Assembly (NCBI GenBank): GCA_002433485.1
Contig: DJIF01000114.1
Location: forward strand, 1 to 17,489
From: Deltaproteobacteria bacterium UBA6601
Lineage (GTDB): Bacteria; Myxococcota_A; UBA796; UBA9615
Length of the DNA: 17,489 bases
Direction: 5' to 3'
Under the pieces are notes generated by a model. It had not been told where the DNA came from. It saw only the letters and a list, made by a program, of their open reading frames with translations, and did no database searches. Positions within the stretch are counted from its first letter, which is position 1. The number at the start of each line of letters is the position of its first letter. Positions 1 to 6,076 of this stretch are shown piece after piece. The translations under genes and the position numbers were made by a program.

Positions 1-1
1 T

Positions 2-130
2 GCTGGTGATGTGGATGGCGATGGTTTAAGCGATCTGCTCATTGGCGCCTATCGAAACAGCGACGGTGCCTACGATCCCAGCACCAGCACCAACGCCGGC
101 AAAGCCTACCTCATCCTCAGCCCCTACTAG
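2..130 (+). CDS. FG-GAP (integrin-alpha-like) repeat protein, C-terminal fragment
   Basis: The frame is open from the left edge of the window and ends in TAG at 128-130, giving the last 42 residues of a longer protein. It opens with a Ca-binding-loop motif typical of FG-GAP/VCBS beta-propeller repeats (AGDVDGDGLSDLLIGA), followed by a Ser/Thr/Asn-rich turn and a closing strand (GKAYLILSPY). In this repeat class the loop Asp residues bind calcium and the protein is normally secreted or surface-attached. The start, signal peptide and number of repeats lie outside the window. Ending at a strand that closes the last blade is normal for the family, so the 3' end is probably intact. Family assignment is by motif; the specific function is unknown. 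Confidence 0.75.
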   Translation, partial: AGDVDGDGLSDLLIGAYRNSDGAYDPSTSTNAGKAYLILSPY

Positions 131-134
131 CGAT

Positions 135-150
135 GACTGCTCCCGCAGTC
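135..150 (+). terminator. Short hairpin after the FG-GAP gene, possible weak terminator
   Basis: GACTGC-TCCC-GCAGTC forms a perfect 6-bp stem with a 4-nt loop, 5 nt after the stop of the FG-GAP gene. No T-run follows directly, only a pyrimidine-rich stretch about 15 nt later, so intrinsic termination is uncertain. Confidence 0.3.
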
Positions 151-232
151 TGGAATCCGACAGGTTACTCTTCCTCTTGTACGATCAAGACGAGCTTTAT
201 CTAAGGCACTTAAAGCAATTTTTGGGGATCAA

Positions 233-469
233 ATGACAAATCAAAGACTCTTCGCTCTTTTCCTTTTTCCGGCCCTACTGCTTCTAGCTGCTTGCCCTGC
301 AATCGAGGACTGCGTATGCCCCGCGATCGACGCACCAGTCTGCGGTGAGGATGGCGTCACCTACGGCAACAGTTGCATGGCAGCCTGTGAGGACGTCGCG
401 GTAGCCCAGGATGGAGCTTGCGCTGGAGATGACGATGACGACGACTCGGCCAATGGGTCGGGTCAGTAA
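233..469 (+). CDS. Kazal-type protease-inhibitor-like lipoprotein
   Basis: 78 residues. An N-terminal hydrophobic segment ends in a lipobox (LLAAC, lipid-modified Cys21), so the product should be anchored in the outer membrane or on the surface. Residues 27-63 hold a Kazal domain with all six cysteines (C27, C29, C37, C48, C52, C63) and the core motif PVCGEDGVTYGNSC. Kazal domains fold around three disulfides and many block serine proteases by presenting a reactive loop; here the loop region is CPAIDAP. The C-terminus is a run of six Asp followed by SANGSGQ, an acidic linker also seen in other lipoproteins of this window. GGGG at 224-227 is a plausible Shine-Dalgarno 5 nt before the ATG. The domain call is firm; inhibitory activity and target are inference. 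Confidence 0.85.
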   Translation: MTNQRLFALFLFPALLLLAACPAIEDCVCPAIDAPVCGEDGVTYGNSCMAACEDVAVAQDGACAGDDDDDDSANGSGQ

Positions 470-632
470 CGGGAACGACCCTGCAAGGCTGTCCGCTAGC
501 TCCAGTGACTTAAAATAACGCCTCCCATGGAGCCTATACGATAGGCACTGGTCGACCCCCACCAGTCTCTGGGGCATACGCACCAGTTGTCGTGCGAGCT
601 AACGGTGGGGTTCTGCTTGGGGCCCCTGGTTG

Positions 633-1043
633 ATGAGAATCGAGTCGATGCAATCGAAGGCAACAAGAATCGTTTGGATTGATTCTTTTGCCGGCTGTGC
701 TGTCGGCATTGCGATGTTAGCTCTCAGCCCATGGTTGCCGACGCTCTACGGGCTCGTTCCAGGGCTCTACCTGTTCATAGCGATCGCGAACCTGAGCTAT
801 GGGCTTTTTTCGGGCTCACTCGCCATGACTGCAATGAGGTCGGGAAAGCTCTCGCCTGTTGGCATTAACTGCCTGGTCCTGGCGAACTCTGTCTGGGCCC
901 TTGCCTGTGCTGTGATGCTCCTGGCGACCTGGTCTGACGCCACCGTCTTTGGCGCAGTCCACCTCGTCCTGGAGGCTCTCTTCGTTGGGGGGCTAGCCAC
1001 TGTAGAGTTCCGGATGGTACGGCCCCATACGTCTCCGCCATAG
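633..1043 (+). CDS. Conserved-type four-helix membrane protein of unknown function
   Basis: 136 residues from the ATG at 633; a TTG at 630 and a second ATG at 648 are alternative starts, and no strong Shine-Dalgarno decides between them. Four hydrophobic segments are visible at about residues 15-36, 40-66, 79-100 and 108-128, joined by short loops (one with RSGKLSP), and the C-terminus is short and polar. The layout, with an Asp-Ser-Phe at the start of helix 1 and an Ala-Asn-x-x-Tyr-Gly near the end of helix 2, resembles small uncharacterised membrane proteins of about 130 residues found in several phyla, but I cannot name the family. It stands alone: the gene before it ends at 469 and the next one converges from the other strand, 54 nt away. 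No catalytic motif is seen. Confidence 0.65.
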   Translation: MRIESMQSKATRIVWIDSFAGCAVGIAMLALSPWLPTLYGLVPGLYLFIAIANLSYGLFSGSLAMTAMRSGKLSPVGINCLVLANSVWALACAVMLLATWSDATVFGAVHLVLEALFVGGLATVEFRMVRPHTSPP

Positions 1044-1097
1044 CCTCGCTCCTGGCGGATACTCACCAAATATCGGACTTGATGCAGGGCATTGGGC

Positions 1098-1901
1098 CTA
1101 CCGAGGCCGAAGCTGTTTGGTGAGTTGTCGCACGTAGTTCAACCCAGCAATGGTCCGCACGCCATGCCAGGAGAGCAGCTCGCCATCGACAAGAACAAAG
1201 CGGTTCGTCCTCAGTCCCGTCGACTCGGCAAGCTCATCAATGTGCTCCTGCTTGAAGGGGAAGGGCTCAGAAGAAAGAAAAACAAAGGTCGGATCGAAGC
1301 GCTTGATGTCCTCGCCCGTGAGGACTGGATAGTCCTTCCGGTCCTTCGCTTCCTGGGGTTGTTCCGTACGCAGGGCTTGCAGGAGGTTGCGGAACCCTCC
1401 CTGCTCCAGCATGGAGGAAATGAATGTCCCAGAGCGCACACCCATCCACGGCTTGCGCCAGATCAGATAGATGAAGCCTGGACTCCAGTCCTCGTCGCGG
1501 TCCATGGTCAATGCGCTTGACGCTTCATCAAGCTGGCCCAGCAGGATCTCCGCTTGTTGTTGGCAGTGCAAAACAAGGCCAAGCCGTTGGATGTAGCTGG
1601 CGGTCGAGGCAAGATCACGCGGCAAGAAGGACTCAACCCTTAGGCCTGCCTGGGCCAAAAGTTGGGCATCCTCAAGCCGGTTTTCCTCCTCATTTAAGAG
1701 GATTAGGTCCGGTTTTAGCTCGATAATCTTTTGAATATTGGGTGCTTTCGTTCCTCCCACATCGGTTTTTTGCGCTACCCGGTCGGCCGGGTGAATGCAG
1801 TAGCGGGTGCGTCCCACCAACCGCTCCCATGCGCCCAGGGCAGCTACGGTCTCGGTGATGCTTGGGCAAAGGGAGACCACGCGTTTAACCGACTGATTCA
1901 T
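1098..1901 (-). CDS. BtuF/TroA-like substrate-binding-fold protein (PF01497 type), no signal peptide
   Basis: 267 residues. It starts with the typical opening of the helical-backbone metal/cobalamin/siderophore receptor fold (RVVSLCPSITETVAALGA), then GRTRYCIHP, DVGGTKAPNIQKI and the LKPDLILLNEEENR segment, and ends with SWHGVRTIAGLNYV. These motifs match a well-populated group of about 260-residue BtuF-like proteins. There is no signal peptide or lipobox, so unlike true periplasmic binding proteins it would stay in the cytoplasm unless helped otherwise. No ABC permease or ATPase gene is adjacent. The ATG at 1901 is chosen because it begins just before the conserved core; it overlaps (ATGA) a five-codon reading frame starting at 1911 that has a purine-rich GTAGGGA upstream. 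Ligand unknown; vitamin B12, a metal complex, or a non-transport role are all possible. Confidence 0.82.
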   Translation of the reverse strand: MNQSVKRVVSLCPSITETVAALGAWERLVGRTRYCIHPADRVAQKTDVGGTKAPNIQKIIELKPDLILLNEEENRLEDAQLLAQAGLRVESFLPRDLASTASYIQRLGLVLHCQQQAEILLGQLDEASSALTMDRDEDWSPGFIYLIWRKPWMGVRSGTFISSMLEQGGFRNLLQALRTEQPQEAKDRKDYPVLTGEDIKRFDPTFVFLSSEPFPFKQEHIDELAESTGLRTNRFVLVDGELLSWHGVRTIAGLNYVRQLTKQLRPR

Positions 1902-2052
1902 TGGCGCATACTCATTGTTCCCTACCCGCTGCTGAGGTGGTCACGCTTCCTTTAAGCGCTGTAGCTGCTGACCGCTTCAGTCCATCAGGGTCTCTGAGCG
2001 CCATCAAAGATGCCACGGCTGTTGGCTTATAGACGGTTGCTCGGTGAAGGGT

Positions 2053-2937
2053 TTATGAAGCGCAAAAGCACCACCAATTTGGGGTGACTGTTGCGGTGGG
2101 GTGGTGCAGCAGGCCACGACCAAGCGCGGTCTTCAGGTCCTGCTCGCTGGTTAGCTGGACAAAGGTATCGAACCAGGTCGAGCATTCGATCACGATGGGG
2201 CCCCCTGCTGGATTGAGTTGCTGCTGTTTCGCCTTGCAGTTCGGAGCTGTCCATCCTGATGGTGCGGAGAGCTCCCCGCTCGGTGTCCAGGCCCTATCTG
2301 CTTGGGCAAAATGAAGACGTCCCGTTGGGCTGAGGCTAACCCCGGGCAAGGATTTGATGAGCGCACCATTTTCAATCAAAACAAAGGCGGTCTCGTCAGG
2401 GCATTCGCCATCACAAGCCTCAAGGAAGAGCGCGACCTGGCCGTGGTAGCCCTGAAAGGCGCCGTCCTTCGGGATCCCGACGCTAGCGGTGCCATATCGC
2501 TGCTCAATGAGCTTCAACAGGCTGATATTTCGGCGTGCCAGCGGCGAGAGCGTGACCTGGCTGGCCGCTTTGCTGGGGGCATACCAGGCTTGTAGTGCAA
2601 ACCATGCCTGGAGATCTTCGGAGCGGAATTCTGCCCCACCGAGAGCAAAGATGGTGTTGCGCAAGACCCTTACCTGGCTGGCGTCGAGCAGGCGTAGCAA
2701 TTCACTGGAAAGGGCTTCTTGCAGGAGGCTGTCTTCGAGAACCGCTCTTGGCATTGGTTGTTGCATCGCAGCAAAGGCAACCACTGCGTCGAGAGAGGCC
2801 GCCCCCGCTTTGGTCTGGGCCCCAGGGGGACTCGGGTGCTGGGGTGCTGCAGGAGCAGCCTGGGCGGTCTGCGGCACGAGCAGAACGGCGGCGAGGGACA
2901 AGAGCATCATCAGGGTCGCGATGTATTGGTGGGGCAT
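2053..2937 (-). CDS. Exported protein with degenerate YARHG domain
   Basis: 294 residues. A signal peptide is clear (hydrophobic stretch about residues 8-22, then QTAQAAPA), followed by a Pro/Ala-rich linker. Residues 86-121 match the YARHG domain, an extracellular module with the pattern LRNxIYARHGxxFxxxxLQxYFxxxxWYxP; here the key part reads LRNTIFALGGAEF then LQAWFALQAWYAP, so the Arg-His of the name-giving motif are replaced by Leu-Gly while the flanking Asn, Phe and Trp-Tyr-x-Pro are kept. The C-terminal 170 residues are not recognised; they contain several Cys (CDGEC, PNCKAK, ECSTW, WWCFC) that could form disulfides. A TGAGGT Shine-Dalgarno lies about 6 nt before the ATG. It is followed downstream, after 151 nt, by the BtuF-like gene on the same strand. 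Function unknown. Confidence 0.7.
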   Translation of the reverse strand: MPHQYIATLMMLLSLAAVLLVPQTAQAAPAAPQHPSPPGAQTKAGAASLDAVVAFAAMQQPMPRAVLEDSLLQEALSSELLRLLDASQVRVLRNTIFALGGAEFRSEDLQAWFALQAWYAPSKAASQVTLSPLARRNISLLKLIEQRYGTASVGIPKDGAFQGYHGQVALFLEACDGECPDETAFVLIENGALIKSLPGVSLSPTGRLHFAQADRAWTPSGELSAPSGWTAPNCKAKQQQLNPAGGPIVIECSTWFDTFVQLTSEQDLKTALGRGLLHHPTATVTPNWWCFCAS

Positions 2938-3008
2938 GAAGAACCTCAGCTAGTAGCCGGTTGGCCGAGTCTGGGACAGATTGCTCGACCTTGGAAAGGA
3001 TAGCCTCT

Positions 3009-3091
3009 TTGGCTCCCGGCCTTCATCAGGCTGGGGGCTGAAGGCTGTTCTTATGGGCTCGAACGTGCCTCCTGACCATTGGCTCCCGGCC
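3009..3091. repeat. Pair of 13-bp direct repeats in the 2938-3210 intergenic stretch
   Basis: TTGGCTCCCGGCC occurs at 3009-3021 and again at 3079-3091, exactly 70 bp apart, and both copies are followed within a few bases by ATCAG. The 273-nt gap that holds them separates the YARHG gene start from the GMC gene stop and has no convincing reading frame. They could be tandem protein-binding sites or a degenerate duplication; nothing in the sequence decides. Confidence 0.35.
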
Positions 3092-3210
3092 CTATCAGCA
3101 GCTCAGGGAGATCTGCCGAGTCGTCTTCGTGATGGCTCAGCTCTAGGGCCGGGGCCGATGGTCACCAGGCTTGGTTGTAGCGCCACCCTTTGGCGCGGTG
3201 GCCTTACTCA

Positions 3211-4767
3211 TCACAGGGCCTGATCCCTTAGCCAGGCGCCGAACCTCTCACCGATCATCAAGGTGGGAAGGTTGGTGTTGCTGCTGGGTATAGTGGGCAT
3301 GATCGAGGCGTCAGCGACCACCAGTCCGGTGACACCTCGGACTCGTCCTCGACCGTCTACTGCTGCTCCGGGGTCTGTGTCTGGGCCCATCGGCACGGTT
3401 CCGCAGGGGTGATAGCCAGAGTCGCAGACCTTGCGGATCCACTGGCTGAGCCGGGTCGAATCGCTGAGGACTCTAGGCCCGGGGTACAAAGGGATCGCCA
3501 CCTGCTGCATCGGCTTGCTCTGCGAGAGCTCAAAGGCTCTTCCCAGGGCAGCAACGGCTACCGCGCGATCTGCGGCATCTTCAAGTAGCGCCGATTCTAT
3601 GACCGGCTTTGCGCCGCGCCGCAGCGATGGCCAGTGAATCTGGCCGGAGCCAACTGGCTTTCCTACTACCGCCATCATCGATACCAGGGGCAGGTGCAGG
3701 AAGGGGAGTGGGACCGAGGAGCCGGGCTGGAGTTGAACGTCCGAGCCTACTGCCGAGGTCTCCGAGGAGTAGCGCAGCACAGTCTGAATCAACGGCGCCT
3801 TGCGATCTGACATTCCCCAACGAGGCAGCATGAAGAATGCGGTACCAGGGTGGTCCAGAAGTCTGGCACCCACCCCGGGCAGGTCCATGACCGGGTCGAT
3901 GCCCAGGCGCTCCAATTGCCGAACAGGTCCTACCCCAGATCGCAGCAGCACAGTTGGCGTGCCAATCGAGCCGCAGCACAACACCACCTGCCGGGCTCGG
4001 AGTTGCTGCAGGCGTCCGCCATGCAACACTTCGACACCAGCAGCCTGACGATTGAACCAGAGCACGCGGAGCGCCTCTGTCTCGCTCAGAATGGTGAGGT
4101 TCTCTCGCGCTCGGACCTCTGCGGTGAGCCACGCTTCTGCTGCGCTGATCCTGCGCCCATTAATGCGGTTCATGGCGTGGGGCCCTGCGCCCCAGCTCCC
4201 GGGCCGGTTGCTGTCCTCGCAGCTGGGATAACCCAGCTCCGCACAGGCTTCTAGAAAGGCTCCCTGCCAGATGGACAGCTCGTTGCCGGGATGTCGCCGG
4301 ATCGGCAGTGGGCCATCGCGACCGTGCCACTCATCGCTGAAGTCTTGATCCGTCTCCAGCCGCTTGAAAGCAGGCAGACAGTGCTCCCAGCTCCACTCGT
4401 CCAGGCCCAGAGCCGCCCATTCGTCAAAATCGCCCGGTTGACCGCGCAGCGCAATGCAGGTGTTGACCGCTGAAGAGCCGCCTACCACCCTTCCTCTGGG
4501 CAGGGGAAAGCGGAGCTGGTGGGTGGTTGGTCGGTGCCGATAACCCCAGTCGTGGCGTTTCATGGAGTTCCAGCGGCCGTCCGCGAGATCTCCGGGAAGG
4601 TGCTCGGGTTGGGGGTAGTCAGGGCCCGCTTCCAGCAGCAGCACTTCATTGGCGGTCGATTCAGTCATCCGCGCGCTGATTACGGCGCCGGCAGAACCAC
4701 CACCCACTACGATGGTGTCGAAGATTCGCCCGCTAAACAGGTCGGGAGTCTTCACTAAGCCAGCCAT
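3211..4767 (-). CDS. GMC-family FAD-dependent oxidoreductase (choline dehydrogenase-like)
   Basis: 518 residues. The N-terminal FAD-binding dinucleotide fold is intact (VVGGGSAGAV with GGGSAG at 22-27, then LLLEAG at 44-48), followed by the GMC signature region (GRVVGGSSAVNTCIALRG) and a second signature around VVLCCGSIGTPTVLLRSGVG. At the C-terminus are the active-site His (GYHPCGTVPMG, His453) and the partner Asn in NTNLPT (about residue 497-499). Family members oxidise alcohols, sugars or choline, passing electrons to oxygen or a carrier; the substrate cannot be told. Length is typical. No signal peptide, so probably cytoplasmic. The ATG at 4767 is preferred over a longer frame starting at 4863 because the extension would lie inside the upstream gene and is low-complexity; the real start sits 7 nt after that gene's stop, so the two are almost certainly co-transcribed. 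Confidence 0.92.
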   Translation of the reverse strand: MAGLVKTPDLFSGRIFDTIVVGGGSAGAVISARMTESTANEVLLLEAGPDYPQPEHLPGDLADGRWNSMKRHDWGYRHRPTTHQLRFPLPRGRVVGGSSAVNTCIALRGQPGDFDEWAALGLDEWSWEHCLPAFKRLETDQDFSDEWHGRDGPLPIRRHPGNELSIWQGAFLEACAELGYPSCEDSNRPGSWGAGPHAMNRINGRRISAAEAWLTAEVRARENLTILSETEALRVLWFNRQAAGVEVLHGGRLQQLRARQVVLCCGSIGTPTVLLRSGVGPVRQLERLGIDPVMDLPGVGARLLDHPGTAFFMLPRWGMSDRKAPLIQTVLRYSSETSAVGSDVQLQPGSSVPLPFLHLPLVSMMAVVGKPVGSGQIHWPSLRRGAKPVIESALLEDAADRAVAVAALGRAFELSQSKPMQQVAIPLYPGPRVLSDSTRLSQWIRKVCDSGYHPCGTVPMGPDTDPGAAVDGRGRVRGVTGLVVADASIMPTIPSSNTNLPTLMIGERFGAWLRDQAL

Positions 4768-4774
4768 CAGCGGT

Positions 4775-5884
4775 CTATTCTTCGAACCAGGAGTAGAGCT
4801 TGAGCGACAGCAAGGTGTAGGGGAGCAAGCTGACTGGATTGGCGTTGTTGTACTCGAAGCCATTGGCCAGCAGGATCTCGAGGTCGAGAGATGACTCTTC
4901 TCCGGCTACCACATGGTCGGTGATGTCGAGCAGTCCGCCACTGGCCACAGCCCCTGGGCACCAGCCATTGCGGTCGTATTCCCAGGTTCCAGCCTGCGGC
5001 GAGACCGGGTTCTCCTCGCAGTCGTCGCGCCAGCCAGACCAGGAACTTGACTGCCCGTTGAGCAGGACTTTGTGCTGCATCTCGCAGAACTCCGCGCAGT
5101 TTGAGCTGTTGCCAAAGGAGTGTCCTGTCGTGGTGATGTGAGCCATCACGCGCCTGGCCTCGGCCGGGATGCTCACCTGTACCGGCTCGATCTGGTCGCC
5201 GACCCTTTGTCCTTCGTCGAGCTGCCCGACCGTGATGCTGCGTCGACCCCAGATGTTGTGCACCTGATCCGCGCCGGTCGGGGGCCCCGGATAGAAGACA
5301 AAGCGGACGGTGGTCTGCCAGCCGTCGCCGTCGCTGTGACCTGGACCGACCCAGGTGTCGATCCACGAGCGAAGCACCTGGGGCCCCTTTAGCAAGGTCG
5401 CCAGGTTGGTGGCGTCGATGAACTGACACATCCCCATTCGATAGGGGGTTACGTGGCGAACCAGTTCCAGCTGTTGTTGGTCTTCTGGACTGGCCTCTGG
5501 GTTGAGCACCAGCTGGACGCTGCCTGCTCGGTCCCAGTGGTCGCACTCGCCTTGCTCGGGGCACTTGAGCTCGAACCACAATCCGATCTGTCCCCAGTCT
5601 CCCCCCGCCGGAAAGTCGACCGTGGTTTCGATCTCGCGAAGGTTTTCACTGCCGAAGTTTTGGTTGGCGTCATCGAAGGCCGTGACCACCGTGGCTTGTT
5701 CGGGAAAGGAGTCGCTGGCCGGACACGAGAACCATGGCGCGGCCTCATCAAAGTCGTAGAACTCGATGTCCGGATAGCTGGTGCTGTCATCATCGTCAGC
5801 AGGCTCGTAGCTCTCAGCGCAGCCTGTGACCAGACTGATGAGCAGACAGTGAAGCGAGAGCATCCAAGGCCTGGCTAACTTCAT
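4775..5884 (-). CDS. PNGase F-like lipoprotein (peptide-N-glycosidase F family fold)
   Basis: 369 residues. Lipobox SLVTGC (Cys22) then an ADDDDSTS acidic linker, so a surface or outer-membrane lipoprotein. The rest aligns by motif with both eight-stranded domains of Flavobacterium (Elizabethkingia) PNGase F, which removes N-glycans from glycoproteins by cleaving the Asn-GlcNAc amide: CDHWDR (PNGase F CDEWDR, holding catalytic Asp60; here Asp118), IDTW (ETW, Glu118 replaced by Asp176), NCAEFC (GCAEWC, Glu206; here Glu265), and a GTWEYDRNGWCPG block matching the PNGase F end-domain. The primary catalytic Asp and one Glu are kept, while the second Glu is shortened to Asp, so activity may be altered. 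ATG at 5884 is chosen over 5896 because GGAGGT lies just before it. Residue matching is from memory of the family. Confidence 0.85.
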   Translation of the reverse strand: MKLARPWMLSLHCLLISLVTGCAESYEPADDDDSTSYPDIEFYDFDEAAPWFSCPASDSFPEQATVVTAFDDANQNFGSENLREIETTVDFPAGGDWGQIGLWFELKCPEQGECDHWDRAGSVQLVLNPEASPEDQQQLELVRHVTPYRMGMCQFIDATNLATLLKGPQVLRSWIDTWVGPGHSDGDGWQTTVRFVFYPGPPTGADQVHNIWGRRSITVGQLDEGQRVGDQIEPVQVSIPAEARRVMAHITTTGHSFGNSSNCAEFCEMQHKVLLNGQSSSWSGWRDDCEENPVSPQAGTWEYDRNGWCPGAVASGGLLDITDHVVAGEESSLDLEILLANGFEYNNANPVSLLPYTLLSLKLYSWFEE

Positions 5885-6076
5885 GGCGACCTCCACATGT
5901 TCAGTTTAGCCTAGCGCCTGGCCGCTGACTCCTGGTTGGGGTGCCGCTAACCGAGCCAACTCAGTGGGCCGCTCCAGGACTGCCGTTGGCCACTTAACGT
6001 GCCGGGTTACTACTTCGCCAGCCTAGCCAAACAGCCCCCTGGTAACCTTTGTTCGGCCCGCCACAGGGAGGTTTAC

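Noticed and set aside
547..566. ACTGGT-N8-ACCAGT inverted repeat, considered as an integron attC or terminator
   Set aside because: No matching attC core sites or integrase nearby, no T-run; six-base arms are easily chance.
4768..4863. Longer start of the GMC oxidoreductase at 4863
   Set aside because: The extra 32 residues are low-complexity, lie in another frame of the PNGase F-like gene, and precede the natural MAGLVKT start.
5885..6076. Longer start of the GDDxY lipoprotein at GTG 5999
   Set aside because: It would bury the lipoprotein signal 26 residues inside; AGGGAGGT directly precedes the ATG at 6077.
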